Below, in pieces: positions 29,972 to 38,032 of a stretch of DNA of 64,000 bases. The DNA lies in the NCBI RefSeq assembly GCF_006704125.1, contig NZ_VIGH01000001.1, positions 795,993-859,992 of the forward strand. The letters are read 5' to 3'. The stretch comes from Rhodococcus spelaei (lineage in GTDB: Bacteria > Actinomycetota > Actinomycetes > Mycobacteriales > Mycobacteriaceae). Every line of letters starts with the position of its first letter. The stretch's first letter is position 1. The notes under the pieces were generated by a model, which did not search any database, was not told where the DNA came from, and saw only the letters and a list, made by a program, of their open reading frames with translations. A program made the position numbers and the translations under genes.

Positions 29972-31432
29972 TCAGGCCTTGAGTTCGTCGCCGAGCAGTG
30001 CCGCGCCGGCGACCGAGTCGCGGGCCAGTGCGGACAGGAACGACTTGGCCCAGCGGTCCACGTCGTGCGCGAGGACCTGGCGGCGCAGGCCGCGCATCCG
30101 GCGTCGGCCGTCCTCCTTTTCCTGCTCGAGCGCCTCGACCATGGCGTCCTTGACGTCGTCCAGGTCGTGTGGGTTGGTCAGGTAGGCCTGACGTAGTTCC
30201 GCTGCGGCACCGGTGAACTCGGACAGCAGCAGGGCGCCGCCGAGGTCGCTGCGGCACGCCACGTACTCCTTGGCGACCAGGTTCATGCCGTCGCGCAACG
30301 GGGTCACCAACATGACGTCGGACGCGACGAAGAATGCGACCAGTTCCTCCCTGGGGATCGGACGGTGGAGGTAGTGCACCACCGGACGCCCCACCTGACC
30401 GAACTCGCCGTTGATCCGGCCGACCTGCTGCTCGATGTCGCCGCGCATCTGGATGTAGCTCTCGACCCGCTCGCGACTGGGTGTGGCGAGCTGGACCATC
30501 ACGTTGTCGGCCGGGTCCATCCGGCCTTCCTCGAGCAGCTCGCGAATGGCGTTGAGCCGCACGTCGATACCCTTGGTGTAGTCCAGCCGGTCCACCCCGA
30601 GCATGATCTTGCGCGGGTTGCCGAGCTCCTTGCGGATCTGCTTGGCGCGGTCGCGGATCGCCTTGGTGCGCGAGAGCTCGTCGAGCTTGCCGGAGTCGAT
30701 CGAGATCGGGAAGGCGCCTACCCGCACGTTGCGGAAGCCGACCTGGACCACGCCCAGCTTGGACCGGACACCGACATTGCCGCGTGAGGTCGGCTGCCCG
30801 GCGAGGCGCCGCGCGAGGTACAGGAAGTTCTGTGCGCCACCGGGCAGGTGGAATCCGATCAGGTCGGCGCCGAGCAGGCCCTCGACGATCTCGGTCCGCC
30901 ACGGCATCTGCATGAACAGCTCGACCGGCGGGAACGGGATGTGCAGGAAGAACCCGATCGTCAGGTCGGGTCGCAGCATGCGCAGCATCTTCGGCACCAG
31001 CTGCAGCTGGTAGTCCTGGATCCAGACGGTGGCGCCCTCGGCCGCCGCCTCCGAGGTGGCCTCGGCGAAGCGCCGGTTCACCTTGACGTAGGCGTTCCAC
31101 CAGGTGCGGTCGTAGACGGGTTTGACGATGACGTCGTGGTAGAGGGGCCACAGGGTGGCGTTGGAGAAGCCCTCGTAGTAGTCCGCGACCTCCTGGGCGC
31201 TGAGCCGGACCGGATGGAGCTCGATGCCGTCCTCGACGATGGGGCCCAGGTCGGTGTCGGGCACCCCGGGCCAGCCGACCCAGGCACCGCTCTTGCCGCG
31301 AAGGATTGGCTCGAGTGCGGTGACCAGGCCACCCGGGCTTCGCTTCCATCGCGTGGTGCCGTCAGGGAGTTTCTCCAGGTCGACGGGCAGCCGATTTGCG
31401 ACGACGACGAATTCCGAGGCGGCTGAGCCCAC
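29972..31432 (-). CDS. otsA: Trehalose-6-phosphate synthase (GT20)
   Basis: A 486-residue alpha,alpha-trehalose-phosphate synthase that joins UDP- or GDP-glucose to glucose-6-phosphate in the cytoplasm. Seen in the sequence are the N-terminal VVANRLPV strand, [10 protein letters not shown] (glycine loop that binds phosphate), the [10 protein letters not shown] segment, GFFLHIPFP, the VDRLDYTKG donor-site motif and [12 protein letters not shown] near the C terminus, all hallmarks of the family at normal length. It starts with GTG at 31432. The small gene at 31504-31677 lies 71 bases upstream in the same direction and may share its transcript. Trehalose made by this route feeds stress protection and mycolate glycolipids in this group of bacteria. 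Confidence 0.95.
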   Translation of the reverse strand: MGSAASEFVVVANRLPVDLEKLPDGTTRWKRSPGGLVTALEPILRGKSGAWVGWPGVPDTDLGPIVEDGIELHPVRLSAQEVADYYEGFSNATLWPLYHDVIVKPVYDRTWWNAYVKVNRRFAEATSEAAAEGATVWIQDYQLQLVPKMLRMLRPDLTIGFFLHIPFPPVELFMQMPWRTEIVEGLLGADLIGFHLPGGAQNFLYLARRLAGQPTSRGNVGVRSKLGVVQVGFRNVRVGAFPISIDSGKLDELSRTKAIRDRAKQIRKELGNPRKIMLGVDRLDYTKGIDVRLNAIRELLEEGRMDPADNVMVQLATPSRERVESYIQMRGDIEQQVGRINGEFGQVGRPVVHYLHRPIPREELVAFFVASDVMLVTPLRDGMNLVAKEYVACRSDLGGALLLSEFTGAAAELRQAYLTNPHDLDDVKDAMVEALEQEKEDGRRRMRGLRRQVLAHDVDRWAKSFLSALARDSVAGAALLGDELKA

Positions 31433-31503
31433 TGTCTTCCTTCAGGTCGGGTGGCCGCGGGAGCCGTCAGCCCGGAGCTGTCGGGGCTGACGGAAGCGGC
31501 GAG

Positions 31504-31677
31504 CTAGTCGATCTTGGCCGAGGGGCCAATGCCCAGCATAGACAGCAGCATCCGGCATTCGTCCGCGTCTTCCGCATACGCGGCGACGACGCGTTGTGCT
31601 TGGCGCGCGGTCTCGTCCGCGACCGGTTCGAGCTCCTCGTCCGCGATGTCGTTCTCGGTGGTGGTGTCGGTGGCCAT
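31504..31677 (-). CDS. Small acidic protein upstream of otsA
   Basis: This 57-residue acidic protein begins MATDTTTEND and ends in MLLSMLGIGPSAKID. Its ATG is preceded by GGGAGG ten bases upstream, which supports expression. The central part (ARQAQRVVAAYAEDADE) should be helical. No catalytic or metal-binding motif is visible apart from a single Cys (ECRMLL). Its placement directly before otsA suggests co-transcription. I recall small proteins of this kind next to otsA in related actinobacteria, but no function is known to me. Confidence 0.65.
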   Translation of the reverse strand: MATDTTTENDIADEELEPVADETARQAQRVVAAYAEDADECRMLLSMLGIGPSAKID

Positions 31678-31776
31678 GGTGCTGGTTCCTCCCAGGCGAG
31701 CTGCGAAATGTGCAGCTGGTCGTTCGTGTCAGCGACTCTAGGAGAACCGGGCTGTTCTGCGCTACTTCCCCGTCAG

Positions 31777-31795
31777 TTAGGGTTCGCTAACTTAA
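31777..31795 (+). promoter_or_regulatory. IdeR/DtxR iron-box-like site before the ABC exporter genes
   Basis: TTAGGGTTCGCTAACTTAA matches 15 of 19 positions of the IdeR consensus TTAGGTTAGGCTAACCTAA. It ends 22 bases before the GTG start of the first ABC gene. This would place the exporter under iron control with the siderophore locus. Confidence 0.55.
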
Positions 31796-31817
31796 CGAGA
31801 GACGAGGGGGTCGGACG

Positions 31818-33536
31818 GTGCGCACACCCACCCGCAACGGCGGCGGCGAAATCCTGCGCCGCACGCTCGGCAGACACCGCGGCAAGCTCGCTGCCGGCAC
31901 TGCGCTGCTGGTCGTGCACCAGCTCGCCGAGACCGCGGTGCCGATCGCCATCGGGGTGATCGTCGGCCGCGCGATCACCACCGGGGCGACGGACGCCCTG
32001 CTGTGGTCGGTGGCGGGCCTGGGCGCACTGTTCCTGGTGCTCACTGCCGCGTGGCGGACCGGTGCGCGGCTGATCGTGGCCGCCATGCAGAGCGAGGCGC
32101 ACCTGCTGCGGGTGGAGGTGGCCGGCCGGATCCTGCATCCGCGCGGTGTCCGGACCGACCTCCGTTCGGGCGAACTGCTCACGGTCGCCACCTCCGACGC
32201 GGAGCGGGAGGCGTGGATCCTCGACGTGCTGCCCCGGATCATCGCTGCGCTGACGGGCGTGGTGGCCTCGGCGGTCACCCTGCTGCTGATCGACGTTCCG
32301 CTGGGCCTGGCGGTCCTGCTGGGCACCCCGGTGATCCTCGGTCTGATGCAACTGGTGGCCCCGCTGATCACCCGCCGGGCCACCGCGCAGCAGGAGGCGA
32401 CCGCCCGGGCGTCCGGGATGGCGACGGATCTGGTCGCCGGGCTGCGCCCGCTACGCGGGCTCGGCGCCGAGCGCGAGGCCGCCCGCCGCTATCGGGAGGT
32501 GAGCGGACGCGCCCTCGACGCCACCCTGCGAGCCGCCCGGACCACCGGCGCCTTCCTCGGTGTGTCGGTGACGGTCAGTGCACTGCTGGCGGTCGGCGTG
32601 GCCGGCTTCGCCGGTGCCCTCGCGCTGGACGGCCGGATCACCGTCGGCGAGCTGATCACCGTGGTGGGACTCTCGCAGTTCGTCATCGAACCGCTCGGCA
32701 TGCTCGCGCGGGTACCCGGGTTCGTCGCCAACGCCCGCGCCTCCGCGGACCGGCTCGCACTGGTGCTCGACGCCGAGCCGCTGGTGCCCGCGGGCTCGCA
32801 CCCACTGCCCGCCACCGCCGACCTCGAACTCGTCGACGTCAGCTACCGCTCGCTGCGCGGGCTGTCCCTGCGTGCGGAGCCAGGCGAACTGCTCGGTGTG
32901 CTCGCACACGGTCCGCAGGACGCGGAGGCGCTGGCGCAGTTGCTGTCCGGGCACGTTCCGCCCGAGGACTACCGCGGGACGGTCACCGTCGGCGGCGCGG
33001 GCCTGGCCGAACTCGACCTCGCGGCGGCCCGCCGGGCCCTGCTGGTCGAGCCGCACCACACCGACCTGTTCGCCGGCACCGTCGGCTCGAACGTGGCCGC
33101 CGGCAGGCCCGACGCCGAACCGGAGGCCGTGCGCCGGGTGCTCGAAGCGTCCGCCGCCGCGGACGTCGTCGGCGCCCACCCGCACGGGCTCGACCTGGCG
33201 GTCACCGACCGCGGCGCCAGCCTGTCCGGCGGGCAGCGGCAGCGGGTCGCACTGGCCCGCGCGCTGCTCGCGCAGGCGCCGGTGCTGGTGTTGCACGACC
33301 CGACCACGGCCGTCGATGCGGTGACCGAACACGCCATCGCGGAGGGCATCTCGCGACTGCGGCACGGCGCCGACGAGCCTCGGGCACACACCACCGTCCT
33401 GATCACCAGCAGTCCGGCCTTGCTGTCCGTCGCCGACCGGGTGCTGGTGCTCGAGGACGGCAGGGTGGCGGGCCAGGGGACGCACGGCGAGCTCGCCGCG
33501 GCCGACGAGAACTACCGGAAGGTCGTGCTGCGATGA
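31818..33536 (+). CDS. ABC exporter half-transporter with degenerate nucleotide site
   Basis: A 572-residue half-transporter: a six-helix membrane domain (about 15-300) fused to an ATPase domain (about 325-572). The Walker A loop is lost; the region around residues 357-372 reads GVLAHGPQDAEA, with no Lys. Walker B is LHDP (Asp494, with Pro495 where the catalytic Glu belongs), whereas the signature LSGGQ (469-473) is intact. This pattern fits one half of a heterodimeric exporter whose active site uses the partner's Walker motifs. It starts with GTG at 31818 just after an iron-box-like site and overlaps the next gene by four bases. Export of the locus's siderophore is a reasonable guess, not proven. 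Confidence 0.85.
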   Translation: MRTPTRNGGGEILRRTLGRHRGKLAAGTALLVVHQLAETAVPIAIGVIVGRAITTGATDALLWSVAGLGALFLVLTAAWRTGARLIVAAMQSEAHLLRVEVAGRILHPRGVRTDLRSGELLTVATSDAEREAWILDVLPRIIAALTGVVASAVTLLLIDVPLGLAVLLGTPVILGLMQLVAPLITRRATAQQEATARASGMATDLVAGLRPLRGLGAEREAARRYREVSGRALDATLRAARTTGAFLGVSVTVSALLAVGVAGFAGALALDGRITVGELITVVGLSQFVIEPLGMLARVPGFVANARASADRLALVLDAEPLVPAGSHPLPATADLELVDVSYRSLRGLSLRAEPGELLGVLAHGPQDAEALAQLLSGHVPPEDYRGTVTVGGAGLAELDLAAARRALLVEPHHTDLFAGTVGSNVAAGRPDAEPEAVRRVLEASAAADVVGAHPHGLDLAVTDRGASLSGGQRQRVALARALLAQAPVLVLHDPTTAVDAVTEHAIAEGISRLRHGADEPRAHTTVLITSSPALLSVADRVLVLEDGRVAGQGTHGELAAADENYRKVVLR

Positions 33537-35290
33537 GCGCTCCCGCGAATCCCGTTGTCCGCCTGCCGATCGCGTCGGCCCGCGAGAGCTGGGCGTGGCT
33601 GCGATCCGAGTTCGGGCGCTCGCCGGGGCTGACGGCGTTGACGGTCGGGGTGGGCCTGGTCGGTGCCGCGGTGTCGCTGGTGCCGATCTACGTTTTCGGC
33701 ATTCTGGTGGACCAGGTGCGCGCACACGAGCCCCCTTCCGCGATCGTCAGTGTGGTCGCGGTGATCGCCGTCGCCGCGATCGTGGGCGGCGCGTTCGCGG
33801 GCTGGGCCTCGGTGCTGATCAGCAGGCTCGGCGAGAGCATGCTCGCGCGGTTGCGGGAGCGGACGGTGGAACGGGCCCTGGCCCTGCCCGTCTCGACCGT
33901 CGAGCGAGTCGGCAAGGGCGACTTGCTCTCCCGTGTCGGCGACGACGTGTCCGTGATCGGCAAGGCGGTGGCCGAGGTGGTGCCGAACCTGGTCTCCGCC
34001 GTGCTGCTGGTCGCGCTCAGCATGGTCGCGATGCTCGGCATCGACTGGCGGCTCGGACTGGCCGGGGCGGTCGCGCTGCCGATGTACGCGCTCGCCCTGC
34101 ACTGGTACCTGCCCCGGTCGGGTCCGATGTTCGCGGCTGAGCGCGTAGCGATGGGGGAACGTTCCCAGTCGCTGATCGCCAGCATGACCGGGGCTCGCAC
34201 GGTCCGGGCCTACGGGCTCGAGGATCAGCATCTGGCCGAGATCGACCAGGCCTCCGGCCGTGTCCGCGACATCGCGACCGGGGTGTTCACCCTGTTCACC
34301 CGATTCGCGGGCCGGGGCAACCGGGCGGAGTTCGTCGGACTGTCGGCGATCCTGGTGGTCGGGTTCGTGTTGGTGAAGGGGGACCTGGTGACCGTCGGTG
34401 AGACGACCGCCGCGGCGCTGCTCTTCCACCGACTGTTCAACCCGATCGGCATGCTGATGTACACCTTCGGCGAGATCCAGTCCGCCGGTGCGAGTCTGGC
34501 GCGACTGGTCGGCGTGGTGAACATCCCGTCGACGCGGACCCCGGCATCCGGCGCGGTGCCCGCGAACGCGGAGCTGCGACTGTCCGGCGTGCGGCACAGC
34601 TACGACGGCGACCGGGAGGTGCTGCGCGGCATCGACGTTCGCGTGGCGCCCGGTGAACGAGTGGCGCTGGTCGGCTCGACCGGTGCGGGCAAGACCACCG
34701 TGGCGGCCGTCGCGGCGGGTTCGATCGTCCCGACCGCGGGCGTCGTCACGATCGGCGGTGTGCCGCTCGCCGCCTTCGGGGACGGTCTGCGCGAGCAGGT
34801 GGTGATCGTCAGCCAGGAGGTGCACGTGTTCGCCGGGCCGCTGATCGAGGACCTGCGCCTGGCGTGGCCGTCGGCGGCCGTCCCGGCGGTGGAGGCGGCA
34901 CTGGCGACGGTCGGCGCGCTGGACTGGGTGCGTGCGCTGGACGCCGGCCTCGACACGGTGGTGGGGGAGGGTGGCCACCCGCTCACGGCGGCACAGGCCC
35001 AGCAGTTGGCGCTGGCGCGCCTGGTGCTCGCCGATCCGCCGGTGGTCGTACTGGACGAGGCGACAGCGGAGGCGGGCAGTGCCGGTGCCCGCGACCTGGA
35101 GGTCGCCGCGGACGCCGCGACCCGCGGACGCACCGCGCTGGTGGTGGCGCACCGGCTGACCCAGGCGGCGTCCGCCGACCGGGTGCTGGTGCTCGAGCAC
35201 GGCGAGGTCGTCGAGGTCGGAACCCACGCGGAACTCGTTGCCGCGCACGGTCGGTACGCACAGTTGTGGGCGGCGTGGGAGGGGCGCTGA
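33533..35290 (+). CDS. ABC exporter half-transporter, catalytic partner
   Basis: A 585-residue half-transporter translated from an ATGA overlap with its partner. The membrane domain spans about 20-320. The ATPase domain has a good Walker A GSTGAGKTT (381-389) and Walker B with the catalytic pair Asp508-Glu509. The signature is degenerate: LTAAQ at 484-488 instead of LSGGQ. Together with the upstream protein, which has the opposite defects, exactly one complete composite ATP site can form. A much longer open frame extends upstream but runs through the other ABC gene in a wrong frame; the start at 33533 fits coupling and topology. Confidence 0.88.
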   Translation: MSAPANPVVRLPIASARESWAWLRSEFGRSPGLTALTVGVGLVGAAVSLVPIYVFGILVDQVRAHEPPSAIVSVVAVIAVAAIVGGAFAGWASVLISRLGESMLARLRERTVERALALPVSTVERVGKGDLLSRVGDDVSVIGKAVAEVVPNLVSAVLLVALSMVAMLGIDWRLGLAGAVALPMYALALHWYLPRSGPMFAAERVAMGERSQSLIASMTGARTVRAYGLEDQHLAEIDQASGRVRDIATGVFTLFTRFAGRGNRAEFVGLSAILVVGFVLVKGDLVTVGETTAAALLFHRLFNPIGMLMYTFGEIQSAGASLARLVGVVNIPSTRTPASGAVPANAELRLSGVRHSYDGDREVLRGIDVRVAPGERVALVGSTGAGKTTVAAVAAGSIVPTAGVVTIGGVPLAAFGDGLREQVVIVSQEVHVFAGPLIEDLRLAWPSAAVPAVEAALATVGALDWVRALDAGLDTVVGEGGHPLTAAQAQQLALARLVLADPPVVVLDEATAEAGSAGARDLEVAADAATRGRTALVVAHRLTQAASADRVLVLEHGEVVEVGTHAELVAAHGRYAQLWAAWEGR

Positions 35291-35396
35291 TCCGCGGCGT
35301 CCGGTGACGCGACGGTCCGGGGGATGGCGTGATGTCGCCAAACGTGCGATGGTGGCCGAGCGAGCAGGTCTCCCGAGCATGCGCAGGTGATCGACG

Positions 35397-36173
35397 ATGC
35401 CCATCGACAACGACGTGTACGACCGCGTCGGCGCGACCTGGTGGGACGAGGACAACCCGCTCAACATGCTGCACGGGAGCCTGACCCCGGGGCGCTTCGC
35501 CTACTTCCGGGAAGTCCTGGCGAACCGGTTGGGGCGCGACTACACGGGTCTGCGCGCGCTCGACATCGGCTCCGGGGGTGGCTTCCTGGCAGAGGAGTTC
35601 GCCGGAATCGGGTTTCGGGTTGTCGGAGTCGACCCGTCGGTGGTGTCGGTCGCCGCCGCCCGCAGGCACGCCGCGACAGGCGATCTCGACATCGACTACC
35701 GGGTCGGGGCCGGTGAGCGGCTGCCGGTGGCGGACTCCGAGTACGACGTCGTGTACTGCTGCGACGTGCTCGAGCACGTGTCCGATCTCGACGCGGTCAT
35801 GCGTGAGACCGCCCGCGCGTTGAAACCCGGCGGGCTGTACCTGTTCGACACCATCAATCGGACCCGCGTCAGCAGGCTCGTGGCCATCAAGATCATGCAG
35901 GAGTGGCGGCTGACCCGCCTGTTCGACACCGCCGTGCACGACTGGTCGATGTGCATCAGGCCCGCCGAGTTGGTCGATGCTCTCGACCGGCGCGGGCTGC
36001 GGACCGGCGAGGTCGTCGGGCTCGGACCGCGATCGAAGAATCCGCTGCGGGTGCTCGACATGGCGCGGGCGTCACGCGGTCGCCTGTCCTGGGGAGAGGC
36101 GAGCCGGCGACTCGACTTCGGGCGGACGAGGAGCACCGCGATCTCCTACATGGGCTATGCGGTCAAGGGCTGA
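35397..36173 (+). CDS. UbiG-like SAM-dependent methyltransferase
   Basis: This 258-residue class I methyltransferase has motif I ALDIGSGGG (54-62), VVGVDPSVVSVAAARRHA as the SAM ribose-binding acidic loop, DVLEHVSDL and ALKPGGLYLFDTINR. The N-terminal VYDRVGATWWDEDNPLNMLH is typical of the UbiG 3-demethylubiquinol O-methylase family. Ubiquinone is absent from these actinobacteria, so the true acceptor is probably another quinone- or phenol-like lipid. The ATG at 35397 is 106 bases after the ABC pair. Its 3' end overlaps the convergent antitoxin gene by 11 bases. Confidence 0.8.
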   Translation: MPIDNDVYDRVGATWWDEDNPLNMLHGSLTPGRFAYFREVLANRLGRDYTGLRALDIGSGGGFLAEEFAGIGFRVVGVDPSVVSVAAARRHAATGDLDIDYRVGAGERLPVADSEYDVVYCCDVLEHVSDLDAVMRETARALKPGGLYLFDTINRTRVSRLVAIKIMQEWRLTRLFDTAVHDWSMCIRPAELVDALDRRGLRTGEVVGLGPRSKNPLRVLDMARASRGRLSWGEASRRLDFGRTRSTAISYMGYAVKG

Positions 36174-36336
36174 CCGAGACTTCTTCCAGCCGCCGGAGAT
36201 CCTCCAACGAGACCAGGGCCGCTGCCGGCAATCCGTTACGCGTGATCATGATCCGGTCACCCCCGTAGGCCACCCGCGAAACAAGATCCCGCAGTTCAGT
36301 GCGTACCTGCCCGAACGTCGCCGTCGTTGACCTCAT
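36163..36336 (-). CDS. Phd/YefM-type antitoxin, orphan
   Basis: A 57-residue protein (MRSTTATFGQVRTELRDLVS... ending EEVSVSP) with the Phd/YefM pattern: an N-terminal beta-alpha DNA-binding half with the RVAYGGDRIMITRNGLPAA core, then a short helix LVSLEDLRRLEE that would contact a toxin. Such proteins neutralise a RelE- or Doc-type toxin and repress their own operon. No toxin gene follows: the downstream side is the convergent methyltransferase, which it overlaps by 11 bases, and none is found upstream. An 11-bp inverted repeat covers its start codon and is a candidate autoregulatory site. Confidence 0.75.
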   Translation of the reverse strand: MRSTTATFGQVRTELRDLVSRVAYGGDRIMITRNGLPAAALVSLEDLRRLEEVSVSP

Positions 36337-36369
36337 GTCGGAATCGTAGGAGTGGGGACCGACATGAGG
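36331..36369. promoter_or_regulatory. Inverted repeat over the antitoxin start
   Basis: CCTCATGTCGG at 36331-36341 and its exact complement CCGACATGAGG at 36359-36369, separated by 17 bases. The first arm contains the antitoxin start codon. It is a plausible operator for autorepression. Confidence 0.45.
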
Positions 36370-36741
36370 GCGGTGTCATTGCCGGGTTCAAGGCCGACGA
36401 GCCCAACAACCATCAATGCAGTCGCCGCCGAAAAGGTACGACACGCCGAATACGTACGAAACGCTGATTCCGTACCGATTCGGCGAGTGGTACCGAATCC
36501 GCGAGTCGTACCTTTCGATTGTGGACGGCAACAGTGTTGTTTCCGGCTCCGCCCCCGACGAGGCATAGCTGGCCGAGTCGTAAAACGCCTGTTGAGCAAA
36601 TGGCAGACTTCGGCTTGCCGGGGCGATCGGCGTTGAAGCAGGAACCCGCCGAACGGGGGCAGTGTGATGCTGTCCCGTGTAGGAATCCTGGCCCTTCACA
36701 GCCGCGAGGGATGTTGAGCGAATCTCCTTGGTAGGCAGGCG
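36370..36741. other. Gene-poor stretch with a degenerate tandem repeat
   Basis: No supported gene is seen here. The stretch contains a five-unit 18-bp repeat (36424-36513). A minus-strand frame across it (36388-36699) shows a six-residue periodicity produced by the repeat and has no family resemblance. Confidence 0.5.
36424..36513 (-). repeat. Five degenerate 18-bp tandem repeats
   Basis: Read on the minus strand, five consecutive 18-bp units each begin with (A/C)GGTAC or TCGTAC: 36513-36496, 36495-36478, 36477-36460, 36459-36442 and 36441-36424. Neighbouring units also form short inverted repeats (for example GATTCGG at 36478 with CCGAATC at 36493). Confidence 0.6.
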
Positions 36742-37005
36742 CTACAGGTGAGCCGAGACTGCTCGCTCCACGAGGACGGGGATGTCGCGTCGGCTCCCGA
36801 CGAGCTCGAGCGCACGGTTCGAGGAAAGGACCGCGATTCCGTGGCGCCCGGTCTGGATCGCCGGCGCCTGCATCCGAGAGTCGTCGCTCCGATCGCTGGC
36901 TTGCTCAACCAGAGCTACGAGCGACTCGAACAGTGGCACGGTGGTCGCGCGCAGGTTTGCTCCGGCGCCGTCGAGAAGGTCGTGGTGGAACATCAGCTCG
37001 AACAT
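36742..37005 (-). pseudogene. Truncated TetR-family regulator (ligand-binding half only)
   Basis: An 87-residue frame resembles the C-terminal ligand-binding domain of a TetR/AcrR regulator: FELMFHHDLLDGAGANLRATT at its start, then VALVEQASDRSDD and TGRHGIAVLSSNRALELVG near the end. The N-terminal helix-turn-helix is missing. The frame begins with ATG only six bases after the stop of the phosphatase gene on the same strand, so the DNA-binding half was replaced at that junction by a rearrangement. It might still be translated by coupling, but it could not bind DNA. The family is recognised from sequence pattern, not search. Confidence 0.6.
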
Positions 37006-37011
37006 GGCTGG

Positions 37012-37908
37012 CTACACCAGCAGCTTGGCCCGCAGCGTGTCGACGGTGGTCTGGTCGAGTCCGAGGCCGTCGCGTACGTACTTGTCGAAGCTGCCGTAGA
37101 TCCGGTTCATCTCGTCGAATGCCGCATTGAGCCACGACAATTCGACGGCGGCGGGACGGCCGAGGTAGGTGTTCGAGGCCATGAAGTCGGCGTTGACCAT
37201 GTCGCGGGGGACGCCGAGCAGGGTCAGCAGCACGGCGGTGCTCCAGCCGGTCCGGTCCTTGCCGGAGCTGCAGTGGTACATCGTCGCGCCACTGTCGTTG
37301 TGCGCGATCGCCTTCAGCAGGTCACCGAAGGCGACATCCGAGCCGTGGTAGCTGACCATGAACGGGTAGCCGATCGACTGCCCGATGTTCGAGGATCCGC
37401 TGACCGCGGCGTCGATCATCGCCCGGCCGAGGGTGAGCGGCACGAACTCGTGGAACCAGACTCCGCTGTCGATGCCCACCACGTCGGCCACCTGGTAGCG
37501 CACGCCGGACGGAATCCGGTCCGGCGCCTCCTGGCGCTCGGAGGCGTTGCGCAGGTCCACGTCGAGGGTGACGTTCGCGGCGGTCAGCTTCGCCAGATCC
37601 AAGTCGGTGAGGGAGTTGATCTTGTTGGAGCGGTAGACGACTCCGGTGCGGACCTTCTTGCCGTCGGCGGTGCTGTAGCCGCCGATGTCGCGGAAGTTCC
37701 TCGCGGCGTCGAGTCGGACCGCGTTCGGGGAGGGTGCGGGCAACTCGGGCAGCGGCGCCGCCTGTCCGGACGAACCGAACTGGCTCGAACCGGAATTCAG
37801 GTCGCTCGAACCCGCGGAGGCCAGTGCGGGGGTCGCAACGGCCGGAGCCAGCGCGATCACGCCCGCGAGGACGAGCCCCGTCGGCCGGGAGTACCTGCGT
37901 GCTGACAT
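37012..37908 (-). CDS. Secreted PtpB-like tyrosine/lipid phosphatase
   Basis: A 298-residue protein with a Sec signal peptide (positively charged MSARRYSR, a hydrophobic run to about residue 26, and an AxA cleavage region near 28-32). The phosphatase P-loop is HCSSGKDRTG with Cys213 as nucleophile and Arg219, the extended CX5R motif of the MptpB/LipA family. The general-acid side includes FRDIGGYSTADGK near the N terminus of the mature protein. Members dephosphorylate phosphotyrosine, phosphoserine or phosphoinositides and some are virulence factors in mycobacteria. It is 124 bases from the formyltransferase gene, separated by a hairpin, so it is probably transcribed on its own. Confidence 0.88.
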   Translation of the reverse strand: MSARRYSRPTGLVLAGVIALAPAVATPALASAGSSDLNSGSSQFGSSGQAAPLPELPAPSPNAVRLDAARNFRDIGGYSTADGKKVRTGVVYRSNKINSLTDLDLAKLTAANVTLDVDLRNASERQEAPDRIPSGVRYQVADVVGIDSGVWFHEFVPLTLGRAMIDAAVSGSSNIGQSIGYPFMVSYHGSDVAFGDLLKAIAHNDSGATMYHCSSGKDRTGWSTAVLLTLLGVPRDMVNADFMASNTYLGRPAAVELSWLNAAFDEMNRIYGSFDKYVRDGLGLDQTTVDTLRAKLLV

Positions 37909-37991
37909 CGTCGTTCTCCTCGAATCCCGGGTCGGGAGGCACGCGCCCGACGCAAACTCGTGCGAGATTACAGGCCGCCCGGTCGACCGTG

Positions 37992-38023
37992 GGGCCTTTC
38001 TGGACGCGCGACCAGAAAGGCCC
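37992..38023 (-). terminator. Terminator after the formyltransferase gene
   Basis: A perfect 12-bp stem (37992-38003 with 38012-38023, GGGCCTTTCTGG) with an eight-base loop, nine bases past the stop of the minus-strand formyltransferase gene. Confidence 0.75.
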
Positions 38024-38032
38024 GTGACGGCA

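Noticed and set aside
29640..31349. Long minus-strand frame inside otsA
   Set aside because: It is a frame-shifted shadow of otsA with Arg/Ala/Pro-rich translation; the true frame shows all GT20 motifs.
32003..33532. In-frame 5' extension of the second ABC gene
   Set aside because: It runs through the first ABC gene in another frame and codes only Arg/Gly/Pro-rich sequence. The ATGA overlap at 33533 gives the correct start before the membrane domain.
36388..36699. Minus-strand frame with hexapeptide periodicity
   Set aside because: The periodicity comes from the 18-bp DNA repeat; nothing else supports a gene.
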